NCBI GenBank assembly: GCA_003281585.1
Contig: QCBN01000004.1
Location: 1 to 64,000, forward strand
From: Prochlorococcus sp. AG-347-I15
Lineage (GTDB): Bacteria > Cyanobacteriota > Cyanobacteriia > PCC-6307 > Cyanobiaceae
Length of the DNA: 64,000 bases
Direction of reading: 5' to 3'
The translations under genes were made by a program, and so were the position numbers. The notes below the pieces were generated by a model. It searched no databases and was not told the origin of the DNA. It was given only the letters and a program-made list of their open reading frames with translations. Position 1 is the stretch's first letter, and every line of letters begins with the position of its first letter. This document shows, piece by piece, positions 10,031-19,675 of the stretch.

Positions 10031-10606
10031 TTGTTTTTTGTAGTGGAATTATCAAATCTTAATATCAAAAATGGACTATGTATATCCCTCGGTGCAAATA
10101 TTGATAGTAAATTCGGAAGCCCTCTTGAGTCACTATTAATTTGTAAACCAAAAATAGAAGAAATAATAAATGAGTGGGGAGATAATTCCAAAACAAAAAA
10201 AGCAGAGAAAATGATATTTCATGCAAACTTTTTTTGGTCTTCAATTTATGAGACATTACCTCATGGAGTTGAAAATGAGCAGCCAAATTATTTAAATACT
10301 CTATTGCTTATTAAAAGTAATTCTTTTCCAAAACCATCAAATAAAAAGGCGAAATTACTTTTAAAAGAACTAAAAAAGTTAGAGAGATTTTTCGGACGAG
10401 AAGAAACGCCAAAGGGTAAGAAATGGCTATCAAGATGTCTCGATTTAGATATTCTTTGGTGGGAAGATTTTCATACTGTTGACGAGGAATTAACATTACC
10501 TCACCCTAGATTCATGAATCGGAATTTCGTTATTACACCACTATCTGAGATCTTAAGTAGAAGCCAAAAAATCACAAGGCTTGATTCCTCAAAATGGTCT
10601 GTATAA
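10031..10606 (+). CDS. folK: 2-amino-4-hydroxy-6-hydroxymethyldihydropteridine pyrophosphokinase
   Basis: HPPK transfers pyrophosphate from ATP to the pterin in folate synthesis. Motifs seen are CISLGANID near the start, [36 protein letters not shown] (the R-x-x-D-x-D-I metal site) and the signature [19 protein letters not shown]. The first candidate start is TTG at 10031; a GTG at 10043 is an alternative and would trim four residues. The 3' end overlaps the next gene by 13 bases, suggesting coupling in a folK-NUDIX-phrB unit. Confidence 0.92.
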   Translation: MFFVVELSNLNIKNGLCISLGANIDSKFGSPLESLLICKPKIEEIINEWGDNSKTKKAEKMIFHANFFWSSIYETLPHGVENEQPNYLNTLLLIKSNSFPKPSNKKAKLLLKELKKLERFFGREETPKGKKWLSRCLDLDILWWEDFHTVDEELTLPHPRFMNRNFVITPLSEILSRSQKITRLDSSKWSV

Positions 10607-11220
10607 ATGATTTACAAAACCAAAAAATAACTGTTAGGCTATTTTTATTTAAAATTATGGGCAACAAAAACCTTATAAATAGATCCATTTTTAAAGAAAA
10701 AATATCTGAGTTAAAGTCAAAAAAATTTAGTTTCGAAATAAATAGAATTGAGCTTCCAAATGGACATGAAGGTGAATATGGATACATTAAGCATCCTGGG
10801 GCAGCGTTAGCCGTACCTATTACAAAAGACAATAAAGTTATCATTCTTCGGCAATATAGATTTGCAGTTTCAAGGTATTTATTAGAATTTCCAGCAGGTA
10901 CATTAGAAATAGGTGAAACACCTATTAAGTCAATTCAAAGAGAAATACAAGAAGAGACTGGATTCAGTGCAAACAAATGGGACGAACTAGGAACTCTTGT
11001 TCCTGCTCCTGGTTATGCAGATGAAGAAATTTATTTATTTTTAGCTCGTGATTTAAATAAACTCAATTCCGAGGTTAAAGGAGATTTAGATGAAGATATA
11101 GAAGTTTTAATTTTAGATCCCGACGAACTAGATAATCTTATTTCTAGTGGGGATGAAATTCTTGACGCAAAAACCGTGACGGCTTGGTTTAGAGCTAAAC
11201 AATTTTTAGATAAATTATGA
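10594..11220 (+). CDS. NUDIX hydrolase, ADP-ribose pyrophosphatase type
   Basis: The protein has a clear NUDIX box, GTLEIGETPIKSIQREIQEETGF (G-x5-E-x7-REUxEExGU), preceded by IILRQYRFAVSRYLLEFPAG. That layout is typical of ADP-ribose pyrophosphatases (NudF-like). The LVPAPGYADEEIYLFLA segment after the box supports the ADP-ribose group. The ATG at 10594 overlaps folK; an alternative ATG at 10657 (MGNKNLINRS) would give 187 residues and is nearer usual length. The stop overlaps the photolyase start (ATGA). The substrate is inferred from family resemblance only. Confidence 0.85.
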   Translation: MVCINDLQNQKITVRLFLFKIMGNKNLINRSIFKEKISELKSKKFSFEINRIELPNGHEGEYGYIKHPGAALAVPITKDNKVIILRQYRFAVSRYLLEFPAGTLEIGETPIKSIQREIQEETGFSANKWDELGTLVPAPGYADEEIYLFLARDLNKLNSEVKGDLDEDIEVLILDPDELDNLISSGDEILDAKTVTAWFRAKQFLDKL

Positions 11221-12653
11221 GTAAACCTAGAATACTTTTTTGGCATAGAAAAGATTTAAGGATATTTGATAATCAAGCTTTAATCAAAGCTTTTTCATTA
11301 TCAAATGCTATTACTTCAACTTATATATTTGATAAAAATTACTCACATGATTTCAATGCAATTTCAAGAGCTTGGTTTCTAGGAAATTCGCTTCAAGAAT
11401 TAGGCAATAATTGGAAAAAAATGGGTAGTAGATTAGTTATAGAAGAAGGAGATCCGGTATTAATAATTCCTCAATTAGCAAAGAAAATAGATGCTAAATT
11501 TGTTTTTTGGAACAGATCAATTGAACCTTATGAGATTAATCGGGATTTACAAATAAAAAAAATTTTAAAAGAACAAAATATTCAAGTTATTGAAACTTGG
11601 GATCATTTATTAATAGAACCTTTAAAAATATTTTCAGGGAAAAACAATCCTTATTCAGTTTATGGACCTTTTTATAAAAACCTTAAATCAAAAATGAATT
11701 TATTAGGTTCATATGACCAAGATAAAATTGTTTTCCAGTTTAAAGATATAGATAATAGACTCAAAGAAAATAAGACGATAAATTCATCTGATTCGGTCCT
11801 AAAGAAATTTATCAAAAATATCAAATTTCCTGGTTCGAATATTTGTCCATGTAGACCTGGAGAAAATGCTGCAGAAACATTATTAGAAAACTTCATTAAC
11901 GAAAAAAAAATATATTCTTATAATTCTGCAAGAGATTTTCCTTCCCATAATGGGACATCATTTCTAAGTGCATCTCTCAGATTCGGCACCATCAGCATTA
12001 GAAAAGTTTGGAACGCGACATTAAATTTAAATTCAGATTTTGCAAATCAAGAAAATTATCTATCAATTGAAACTTGGCAAAAAGAACTTGTTTGGCGTGA
12101 ATTTTATCAACATTGCTTATTCCATTTCCCAGAGCTAGAGAAAGGTCCATATAGAAAAAAATGGGATCACTTTCCTTGGCAAAACAATAATGAATGGTTT
12201 CAACATTGGAGCAACGGAGAGACCGGAATTCCTATAGTTGATGCTGCAATGCGTCAACTAAATAGTACTGGCTGGATGCATAACAGATGTAGGATGATAG
12301 TCGCCTCATTTCTGGTAAAAGATCTTATATGCAGTTGGCAAATGGGCGAGAAAAAATTTATGGAGACGTTGGTTGATGGAGACTTAGCTGCAAATAATGG
12401 CGGATGGCAGTGGAGCGCCAGTAGCGGTATGGACCCAAAACCACTTAGAATTTTTAATCCATATACCCAAACAAAAAAATTTGATCCTATTTGCGAATAT
12501 ATAAAATATTGGATTCCTGAATTATCTAAAGTGTCAAATTTAGAATTATTAAATGGGGAGATATCTAATTTAGAAAAAAATAGTTATTCAAGCCCTATTG
12601 TCAATCACAACATACAACAAAGATTATTTAAATCACTTTATGCTGAAATTTGA
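11217..12653 (+). CDS. phrB: Deoxyribodipyrimidine photolyase (class I type)
   Basis: This light-driven flavoenzyme repairs UV-made pyrimidine dimers. The N-terminal antenna domain starts ILFWHRKDLRIFDNQAL. The FAD domain carries WQKELVWREFYQH, GIPIVDAAMRQLNSTGWMHNR and DGDLAANNGGWQWSASSG, all class I photolyase hallmarks, and the 478-residue length is normal. The GWMHNRCRMIVASF and WQW segments are characteristic of true photolyases rather than plant cryptochromes. It is coupled to the NUDIX gene by a 4-base overlap and overlaps the convergent aminotransferase by 16 bases. Confidence 0.95.
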   Translation: MSKPRILFWHRKDLRIFDNQALIKAFSLSNAITSTYIFDKNYSHDFNAISRAWFLGNSLQELGNNWKKMGSRLVIEEGDPVLIIPQLAKKIDAKFVFWNRSIEPYEINRDLQIKKILKEQNIQVIETWDHLLIEPLKIFSGKNNPYSVYGPFYKNLKSKMNLLGSYDQDKIVFQFKDIDNRLKENKTINSSDSVLKKFIKNIKFPGSNICPCRPGENAAETLLENFINEKKIYSYNSARDFPSHNGTSFLSASLRFGTISIRKVWNATLNLNSDFANQENYLSIETWQKELVWREFYQHCLFHFPELEKGPYRKKWDHFPWQNNNEWFQHWSNGETGIPIVDAAMRQLNSTGWMHNRCRMIVASFLVKDLICSWQMGEKKFMETLVDGDLAANNGGWQWSASSGMDPKPLRIFNPYTQTKKFDPICEYIKYWIPELSKVSNLELLNGEISNLEKNSYSSPIVNHNIQQRLFKSLYAEI

Positions 12654-13843
12654 ATTTCCTCTATACAATTCTTTAAAACTTTATTTAAATTTTCTGCTAC
12701 ATAAACTTGTTCCTCATAAGAAATTTCAGGAAACATTGGAAGACTAAGAACTTCTGTACAAATTCTCTCGGTATTTAGTAGTTTTGTTCTAGAAAAATTT
12801 TTATTTTTATAAGCTATTTGTGCGTGTATCGGAATTGGATAATAAATAATTGAATTAATACCTTTTTCAAAAAGTTGTTGTTTTACCAAATTCCTTAAGG
12901 AAAAGTATTTTTTGCAATCAGTATCAAATAAATTTGAAAAATCGTCATTTAAAAAATATTTATCGTTTCTTAATTTGATAACAAATTGATTCCAAGAATG
13001 GGAAATAGAATCAGAGCTAATTTTTGGAAGACTAATAAATGGATTTTTTTCTAATAAATTAAGGTAATTTTTAGCAATTTTTTGGCGATTATTAATCCAC
13101 TTAGAAATATATTTAATTTTAATGTTTAATATGGCTGCTTGTATGGTATCAAGTCTACTGTTATATCCAATTTGATTATGGTGATATCTTATTGGGCTGC
13201 CATGAACAGAAAGTTCTCTAATTTTTTGGGCAATCTTATGATCTGAAGTTGTTACTGCTCCACCATCTCCAGCAGCTCCTAAATTTTTAGTAGGGAAAAA
13301 GCTAAAACAACCTATATCACCGATACTGCCAACTTTGGAATTTTTCCACATTGTGCATGTTGCCTGAGCACAATCTTCGATTACTTTTAAGTCATATTTA
13401 TTGGCCAAAGATTTTATTAAGGTCATATTCACTGCATTCCCAAATAGATGAACTGGCATAATTGCCTTTGTGTTAGGGTTAATCTCCTGTTCTATTAGTT
13501 CAGTATTAATGAGATAAGTTTCAGGATCTATATCTACCAAAATAGGATTAGCACCAACTGCACTAATAGCCTCTGCAGTCGCAAAAAAGCTAAAAGATGA
13601 GGTAATAACTTCATCACCCACACCAATATCTAATGCGCGCAAGGCTAATACCAAGGCATCAGTTCCACTATTACATCCAATAGTATTTTCAACACCAATT
13701 AGATTAGAAAAACTCTCCTCAAATTTGGCAATTTCTTTTCCTCCAATATACTGGCCACCTTTTAAAACTTTAGAAACCTCACTCTCAATTTCTGAGCCAA
13801 TTTCTTGGTACTGCCTATTTAAAGTAAATGGAGGTATCTGCAT
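12638..13843 (-). CDS. DegT/DnrJ/EryC1 family PLP-dependent aminotransferase
   Basis: Members transaminate keto-sugars for surface polysaccharides or secondary metabolites. The 401-residue protein has the fold's markers: GCNSGTDALVLALRAL for phosphate binding, PVHLFGNAVNM, VIEDCAQA with the PLP-ring aspartate, SFFPTKNLGAAGDGGAV with the Schiff-base lysine, and GYNSRLDTIQAAIL. No nucleotide-sugar dehydratase, epimerase or glycosyltransferase lies nearby, so the substrate cannot be told. An alternative role as a 'pleiotropic regulator', an old annotation, is not supported by any DNA-binding motif. Confidence 0.9.
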   Translation of the reverse strand: MQIPPFTLNRQYQEIGSEIESEVSKVLKGGQYIGGKEIAKFEESFSNLIGVENTIGCNSGTDALVLALRALDIGVGDEVITSSFSFFATAEAISAVGANPILVDIDPETYLINTELIEQEINPNTKAIMPVHLFGNAVNMTLIKSLANKYDLKVIEDCAQATCTMWKNSKVGSIGDIGCFSFFPTKNLGAAGDGGAVTTSDHKIAQKIRELSVHGSPIRYHHNQIGYNSRLDTIQAAILNIKIKYISKWINNRQKIAKNYLNLLEKNPFISLPKISSDSISHSWNQFVIKLRNDKYFLNDDFSNLFDTDCKKYFSLRNLVKQQLFEKGINSIIYYPIPIHAQIAYKNKNFSRTKLLNTERICTEVLSLPMFPEISYEEQVYVAENLNKVLKNCIEEIQISA

Positions 13844-13896
13844 ATTGAATATATTAACCCTAAACCATATTTCTATGGGTAAAAAAAATTTTTAAT

Positions 13897-14490
13897 TCAT
13901 TTAAACCAACTTGGTTCTTTACCAGGAGTCCATTTAATATTGCAACCTAAAGAAGGCATCTGATTTGAAGGATAAGAATTATCTTGATTCAAATCTTTTA
14001 CAGCAGAGCGCAAATCTTTTCCAGACAGAGGGATACTATTACCTGGTCTGCTATCGTCTAATTGACCATGATAAAACAATAAAAAATCACCATCTCCTTC
14101 ATGTGAAAAAAGATAAAAATCTGGGGTGCAAGCCGCTCTTAATTCCTTAGCAAAATTTTGAGTTTTATCATAAAGATAAGGAAAACTCCATCCCTGTGAT
14201 TGTGCTTGTAATCTCAAATTTTTAGGAGAATCTGAAGGATGAGTGACTATATCATTACTAGAGATTGCGACTGTTTGAACTGTATTTTCAATTTCTTTAC
14301 TTAAGGTGAAAATTTGATTCTCAATGTATTTAACAAATGGGCAATGGGCACAAATAAACATTAAAAGTAAATGCCGATTATCTAGATTATGAGAATTAAA
14401 ATATTCATTTTTTGAAGAATTAGCATTTAACATTTGGAAATTAGGTAATCGAAAACCTAATTCCAAAACCATAGAATTTGTTCTGACCAT
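13897..14490 (-). CDS. Thioredoxin-fold peroxiredoxin-like protein
   Basis: The 197-residue product has an AhpC/TSA-type start (GFRLPNFQML) and a C-x-x-C motif, FICAHCPFVKY, at about residues 46-49. It ends SLGCNIKWTPGKEPSWF, a tail typical of a conserved thioredoxin-like subgroup (PRX_like1 type). A CTPDFYLF segment supplies the cis-proline loop with a third cysteine. It has no signal peptide, so it probably works in the cytoplasm on an unknown thiol or peroxide substrate. fabI is divergent, with a 105-base gap. Confidence 0.82.
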   Translation of the reverse strand: MVRTNSMVLELGFRLPNFQMLNANSSKNEYFNSHNLDNRHLLLMFICAHCPFVKYIENQIFTLSKEIENTVQTVAISSNDIVTHPSDSPKNLRLQAQSQGWSFPYLYDKTQNFAKELRAACTPDFYLFSHEGDGDFLLFYHGQLDDSRPGNSIPLSGKDLRSAVKDLNQDNSYPSNQMPSLGCNIKWTPGKEPSWFK

Positions 14491-14595
14491 GTTTAAGTTA
14501 AAAATTCTTTGATATTTGAAAATTATTGTATATTTTGCAGTAATCCGTAAAGATAGGTACTTTTATATAGGAGAATAATAGAAATAATAAACAAA

Positions 14596-15378
14596 ATGCT
14601 TCTAAATCTAACTGGCAAAAAAATTCTTGTTACAGGAATTGCCAACAATCGTTCAATAGCATGGGGAATCGCTCAACAACTTTCAAAAGCTGGCGCAGAA
14701 CTTGGAATTACATATTTACCTGATGATAAGGGAAGATTCGAATCTAAAGTGAGAGAACTAACTGAACCTTTAAATCCATCATTATTTTTGCCTCTTGATG
14801 TTCAAAATCCAGCTCAAATTGAAGAAATCTTTAAAAATATAAACGACAATTGGGGACAAATTGACGGATTAGTTCACTGCCTAGCATTTGCAGGACGCGA
14901 TGAATTGATTGGAGATTATAGTGCTACCACTTCAGAGGGTTTTGATAGGGCTCTTAATATAAGTGCTTATTCGTTAGCACCTTTATGTAAAGCAGCAAAA
15001 CCACTTTTTAGTGATGGTGCTGGTGTTGTCTCATTAACTTATTTAGGATCAGAAAGGGCGATTCCTAACTATAACGTGATGGGAGTTGCTAAAGCAGCTT
15101 TAGAAGCTTCAGTAAGATATCTTTCTGCAGAGCTTGGTCCCGAAAAACAAGTTAGAGTTAACGCAATAAGTGCTGGGCCTATTAGAACACTTGCGAGTTC
15201 TGCTATAGGTGGCATTTTAGATATGATTCACAATGTTGAAGAAAAGGCTCCTTTACGGAGAACAGTCACTCAAACAGAAGTAGGTAATACTGCTGCTTTT
15301 TTATTGAGTGATCTCTCTAGCGGCATTTCAGGCCAAACAATTTATGTTGATGCAGGTTACTGCATTAATGGAATGTAA
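14596..15378 (+). CDS. fabI: Enoyl-[acyl-carrier-protein] reductase (NADH)
   Basis: FabI performs the last reduction of each fatty-acid elongation cycle. The 260-residue short-chain dehydrogenase has the nucleotide-binding start KKILVTGIANNRSIAWGIA. The FabI-type catalytic tyrosines and lysine lie in SLTYLGSERAIPNYNVMGVAKAA, followed by RVNAISAGPIRTLA and the end GQTIYVDAGYCINGM. AGGAG at 14569-14573 lies 22 bases upstream of the ATG, somewhat far for a ribosome site. hisB follows 20 bases after the stop. Confidence 0.96.
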   Translation: MLLNLTGKKILVTGIANNRSIAWGIAQQLSKAGAELGITYLPDDKGRFESKVRELTEPLNPSLFLPLDVQNPAQIEEIFKNINDNWGQIDGLVHCLAFAGRDELIGDYSATTSEGFDRALNISAYSLAPLCKAAKPLFSDGAGVVSLTYLGSERAIPNYNVMGVAKAALEASVRYLSAELGPEKQVRVNAISAGPIRTLASSAIGGILDMIHNVEEKAPLRRTVTQTEVGNTAAFLLSDLSSGISGQTIYVDAGYCINGM

Positions 15379-15398
15379 ACTAAGTTTTTTGCATAAAA

Positions 15399-16004
15399 AT
15401 GTCATCTCTAAGGCAATCTGAAATAAAAAGAAAAACGAATGAAACAGATATTTCTGTCTTTATAAACTTAGATGGCAATGGGATTTCCGAGATTGATACC
15501 GGGATACCATTCTTAGATCATATGCTTCATCAAATATCCAGTCATGGTTTGTTCGATCTAAAAATAAAAGCAATTGGAGATACCCATATTGATGATCATC
15601 ATACAAATGAAGATGTAGGAATCGCATTAGGCAAAGCATTTTCAAAAGCCTTGGGAGAAAGAAAAGGAATAAGCAGATTTGGACATTTCTTTGCCCCATT
15701 AGATGAAGCATTAGTTCAAGTAACTCTAGACTGCTCTGGTAGACCGCATCTTTCTTATGATCTTCAATTAAAAGCCCCTAGAATAGGAAATTATGATACT
15801 GAACTAGTAAGAGAGTTTTTTATTGCCTTTGTAAATAATAGCGGTATCACTCTGCATATTAATCAAATACGTGGTAGTAATTCGCATCATATAGTTGAGG
15901 CGTGCTTTAAAGCTTTTTCAAGAGCCATGAGAATGGCTACCGAGATAGATCTAAGAAGATCTGATTCAATTCCAAGCAGTAAAGGAATGTTAGAAAATCA
16001 ATAA
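15399..16004 (+). CDS. hisB: Imidazoleglycerol-phosphate dehydratase
   Basis: HisB removes water from imidazole glycerol phosphate in histidine synthesis. The 201-residue protein shows both metal-binding histidine blocks: [20 protein letters not shown] with [14 protein letters not shown], and [11 protein letters not shown] with [19 protein letters not shown]. The length is normal for the monofunctional enzyme (no phosphatase domain). It lies 20 bases after fabI and probably shares its message; no other his gene is nearby, as is usual in cyanobacteria. Confidence 0.96.
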   Translation: MSSLRQSEIKRKTNETDISVFINLDGNGISEIDTGIPFLDHMLHQISSHGLFDLKIKAIGDTHIDDHHTNEDVGIALGKAFSKALGERKGISRFGHFFAPLDEALVQVTLDCSGRPHLSYDLQLKAPRIGNYDTELVREFFIAFVNNSGITLHINQIRGSNSHHIVEACFKAFSRAMRMATEIDLRRSDSIPSSKGMLENQ

Positions 16005-16076
16005 AATAGGAATTTTTTCGAATCAGCCACAATTAAGTTGATTTTTGGCGAAGATAGATAAAGTAATCATTTTATT

Positions 16077-17561
16077 GTGACTAATTTACAAGATAAAAAA
16101 ATTGATAAATTTGAAATTTTTAATAAAGAAGATTGGTCAAGTGCATATCAAAATGTAGAAAAGGAGCTAACTAAAGAACCTCTAACAATTATCAAAGGTA
16201 ATAATATTAAAAATTTAAATGGCACATTGTTAAGAAATGGACCAGGAATATTAGAGAGAGGTGGACAATGGGTTCATCATCCATTTGACGGTGATGGAAT
16301 GATAACATCCATAAAATTCGAAAATGGTCAGCCATTCTTAACAAATAGATTTGTTAAAACTAAAGGCTATTTGGAAGAAGAAAAAATAAATAAATTTATT
16401 TATAGAGGTGTTTTTGGGACACAAAAAAATGGAGGAATTTTAAACAATGCCTTAGATCTAAAATTCAAGAATATCGCTAATACTCATGTCATAAAATTAG
16501 GAGATGAAATTCTCGCATTATGGGAAGCAGCCGGTCCACATGCAATGGATCCTGATAGTCTTGAGACTATTGGTTTAACAACATTAAAAGGGGTACTCAA
16601 ACCTAACGAAGCATTCAGTGCTCATCCCAAAACAGACCTAAACTCAAATACATCATCAGAACTTTTAGTCACTTTTGGAGTACAAACAGGGCCAAAAAGT
16701 ACCATTAGATTAATGGAATTTAATAATGCTGGTACAAATTCTGGAGAGCTCATTTTTGACAGAAAAGATACCTTTAATGGCTTTGCATTCCTTCATGATT
16801 TCGCAATTACAACAAATTGGGCAATATTTTTACAGAACGCTATCGATTTCAATCCTCTCCCTTTTGTCATGGGTCAAAGGGGAGCAGCGCAATGTCTTAA
16901 GTCAAACCCAAATAAAAAGGCAAAGTTTTTTATCATCCCTAGAGAAAGTGGATTATTTAGAGGTCAGCCACCGTTAGTAATAGATGCTCCAGAAGGATTC
17001 GTTTTTCATCATGTAAATGCATTTGAAAAAGAATCCGAAATTGTATTAGATAGTATTTTTTATGATGATTTCCCATCAGTTGGTCCAGACGAAAATTTTA
17101 GGGATATTGACTTTGATAAATATCCAGAAGGAAAACTAAAAAGATCAATTATTGATCTAAAGAAAAAAACATGTGAACTTGAAACTTTAAGTGAACAATG
17201 TTGTGAATTTGCCGTTGTTAATCCTAAAAACTTGGGTTTAAAAGCAACTTTTAGTTGGATGGCAAGCACATCTCAAAAGCTGGGGAACGCTCCACTTCAA
17301 ACAATAAAAAAAATAATTTTAACTTCTAAGGAAGAGATTTCTTGGTCAGCAGGTCCAAGTGGATTCGTAAGTGAACCAATTATGGTTCCATCAGAAAACT
17401 CTTCAAAAGAAGATGAGGGATTTTTATTTATACTTCTATGGAACGGAGAAAGAAGAGGAAGCGATTTAGTGATATTAGACGCAAAAGACTTAAAAGAATT
17501 AGCTGTTTATGAATTACCCATTTCAATTCCTCATGGCCTTCATGGATCTTGGGTTAATTGA
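16077..17561 (+). CDS. Carotenoid cleavage oxygenase (apocarotenoid oxygenase type)
   Basis: This iron(II) dioxygenase family cuts carotenoids or apocarotenoids at a double bond. The four iron-ligand histidines are in AHPKTD, FLHDFAIT, FHHVNAF and the C-terminal PHGLHGSW. The start segment GTLLRNGPGILERGG and WVHHPFDGDGM are typical of the cyanobacterial RPE65-like proteins. The start is GTG at 16077. Length (494) is normal. Whether it makes retinal from apocarotenals or cleaves another bond cannot be read from the sequence. Confidence 0.9.
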   Translation: MTNLQDKKIDKFEIFNKEDWSSAYQNVEKELTKEPLTIIKGNNIKNLNGTLLRNGPGILERGGQWVHHPFDGDGMITSIKFENGQPFLTNRFVKTKGYLEEEKINKFIYRGVFGTQKNGGILNNALDLKFKNIANTHVIKLGDEILALWEAAGPHAMDPDSLETIGLTTLKGVLKPNEAFSAHPKTDLNSNTSSELLVTFGVQTGPKSTIRLMEFNNAGTNSGELIFDRKDTFNGFAFLHDFAITTNWAIFLQNAIDFNPLPFVMGQRGAAQCLKSNPNKKAKFFIIPRESGLFRGQPPLVIDAPEGFVFHHVNAFEKESEIVLDSIFYDDFPSVGPDENFRDIDFDKYPEGKLKRSIIDLKKKTCELETLSEQCCEFAVVNPKNLGLKATFSWMASTSQKLGNAPLQTIKKIILTSKEEISWSAGPSGFVSEPIMVPSENSSKEDEGFLFILLWNGERRGSDLVILDAKDLKELAVYELPISIPHGLHGSWVN

Positions 17562-17563
17562 AT

Positions 17564-18139
17564 TTAAGAAAAAATTTCAATTAAATCTGGAATCATTTTT
17601 TTTAATGCTTTACCTCTATGACTTAAAGAGTCTTTAATATCATTATTCATTTCTGCGAAAGTTAATCTAGTAGAACTCTCCTCAAAAATTGGGTCATAAC
17701 CAAAACCACCTTTTCCTCGCGGATTTAAAATAATATTGCCATGACATTTGGCCTCAGATTCAATAATCACTTCACCATTTGGAGAACAAACACAAATATT
17801 GGCAATAAAGAAAGCACTTCTATTTTGAACTCCATCAAGTTCTCTTAAAACTCGTTCTATTCTCTCCTGATCATTTTTTGCATATCTAGATGAGTAAATC
17901 CCAGGCTTACCATCTAGTGCTTCAATACAAATTCCTGAATCATCTGCTATTGAGAAATTATTTGTTTTTCTCGAAACTTCACTCGCTTTTTTAATTGCAT
18001 TATCTCTAAATGTCAGTCCATCCTCTTCAACTTCTAATGATTCTGGCTGGAGTAATAACTTACAATTAACTCCTTCAAGCAATTTCTTATATTCTTCAAT
18101 TTTACCTTTATTCTTACTCGCTAAATATAAATTTTTCAT
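17564..18139 (-). CDS. rdgB: XTP/dITP diphosphatase (Ham1/RdgB)
   Basis: RdgB hydrolyses non-canonical purine nucleotides (ITP, dITP, XTP) so they are not built into nucleic acids. Motifs are LASKNKGKIEEYKKLL at the N-terminus, IADDSGICIEALDGKPGIYSSRYA, and GGFGYDPIFE with SHRGKAL near the end. The start is taken at 18139 (MKNLYLASKN). A longer frame to 18178 would overlap the upstream mutase gene and adds residues without family similarity. It follows that gene by two bases. Confidence 0.93.
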   Translation of the reverse strand: MKNLYLASKNKGKIEEYKKLLEGVNCKLLLQPESLEVEEDGLTFRDNAIKKASEVSRKTNNFSIADDSGICIEALDGKPGIYSSRYAKNDQERIERVLRELDGVQNRSAFFIANICVCSPNGEVIIESEAKCHGNIILNPRGKGGFGYDPIFEESSTRLTFAEMNNDIKDSLSHRGKALKKMIPDLIEIFS

Positions 18140-18141
18140 CC

Positions 18142-19596
18142 TTATTTTCCTTCCAAATTTATAAATACTTGACCCCATTCTAATAACTCATTTAAATAAG
18201 ATTCTTTTGGTGCTTCACAATATAACCTTAGAAGAGGTTCTGTTCCTGAAAACCTAAAAAGAAGCCAAAAATTTTTATCAATTCTCAACTTTATTCCATC
18301 AATCTTTGAAATACTTTTTAACTTGTGATTATTAATATTCTGAGGAATATTATCTATGATAAATTCTTTTACGTTATTTTTTTCTGACTGATTTGGAAAT
18401 TTAATATCAATTCTTTTATAAAAACTTGGCCCAAAATCTTCTTGAATTTCATCTAAGGTTTTATATAAATATTGAGATTTTTCAGCAATTCCATTTAATA
18501 AAATCATCGCTGCATATATAGCATCTCTTTCAGGCATAAAGTCACCAAAACCAACTCCTCCAGATTCCTCTCCTCCAATAAATATTTTCTCTTTAATCAT
18601 TTTTTCAGCAATATATTTAAAGCCAACTGGAAGTTCAAAAACATCTCTATTTTGACTCTCCGATATATTTTTAATAATATCTGAACCACTAACAGTTTTT
18701 AAAACTGGATAAGAATTATTTTTAGTTTCGCCCAAATAGCTAATAAAGTATGGGAGTAAATCTTGAGTACTAGAGTATCTTCCTTTTTCATCAATTGCCG
18801 CAATTCTATCCCCATCACCATCAAATATAATTCCTAGAGTTTTCACTTCATTTGTTGAATTTTTCATTAGTATTTGATTTAGATCATCTGCATAATTTAG
18901 AAGAGGTTCAGGAGGTTTTCCTCCAAAAAAAGGATCAGCATCTTTCCTGATTTCTGAAATAACTTCTAAATCATTAGGAGCAAAAATCTCAGCCATACAA
19001 TTTGCAGCTGAACCATGCATAGAATCTACGAAAATTCGCAATTTCATTTTTTTTAATCTATTTGAAATAAAGTCAATATCAAAAAGGGATTTAATTCTAT
19101 CTAAATGAAATTTCTTTATATCTACCAATTGATTAACACCATCTATTTTATCAATTGAATTTCCAAGCATTAATCTTTTTTCAACTTCATTTGTAAAAGA
19201 TTCTTCAACAGAACATCCATTAAAGCTCTTTATTTTAAGACCTAGCCAATTATATGGATTATGACTTGCTGTAATTACTAACGCTCCAAGACAACCAACT
19301 TCTTTGGCATAGAAACTACAGGAGGGTGTTGTAACAAAGCTATTAGATAAGATCGGCTCGAAACCACATCCTCTTACAAAAGGCACTATTTGCTTGGCGA
19401 ATTCACAAGCCATAAATCTACGATCATATCCAATAATAATTTTCTTTGAATTAACTTCCTTATAGTATTGATAATGCAACTCCTGGCATGCAGCGACTAC
19501 AACCTTTGAAAGATTGGATAAATTAAAATCAAATCCAATAATTCCTCTCCACCCATCAGTTCCAAATTTTATCTTATCTAATTTATCAGCTGTCAA
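18142..19596 (-). CDS. Phosphoglucomutase/phosphomannomutase family protein
   Basis: This alpha-D-phosphohexomutase moves phosphate between C1 and C6 of hexose phosphates. All four family sites are visible: the phosphoserine loop VITASHNPYNWLGLKI, the metal loop DGDGDRIAAID, the sugar loop GGEESGGVG, and the phosphate-binding FRFSGTEPLLRLYCE. The C-terminus is normal and the length is 484. A second mutase at 49.1-50.4 kb is clearly GlmM, so this one probably handles glucose- or mannose-phosphate; which one is not decided by sequence. Confidence 0.9.
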   Translation of the reverse strand: MTADKLDKIKFGTDGWRGIIGFDFNLSNLSKVVVAACQELHYQYYKEVNSKKIIIGYDRRFMACEFAKQIVPFVRGCGFEPILSNSFVTTPSCSFYAKEVGCLGALVITASHNPYNWLGLKIKSFNGCSVEESFTNEVEKRLMLGNSIDKIDGVNQLVDIKKFHLDRIKSLFDIDFISNRLKKMKLRIFVDSMHGSAANCMAEIFAPNDLEVISEIRKDADPFFGGKPPEPLLNYADDLNQILMKNSTNEVKTLGIIFDGDGDRIAAIDEKGRYSSTQDLLPYFISYLGETKNNSYPVLKTVSGSDIIKNISESQNRDVFELPVGFKYIAEKMIKEKIFIGGEESGGVGFGDFMPERDAIYAAMILLNGIAEKSQYLYKTLDEIQEDFGPSFYKRIDIKFPNQSEKNNVKEFIIDNIPQNINNHKLKSISKIDGIKLRIDKNFWLLFRFSGTEPLLRLYCEAPKESYLNELLEWGQVFINLEGK

Positions 19597-19675
19597 ATTT
19601 AAAATTTCCCTGATTTCTTCTAATTAACTATACTAATTTATATGAGTAAATTTAAAACCGCCTTTAAAAAATAAT

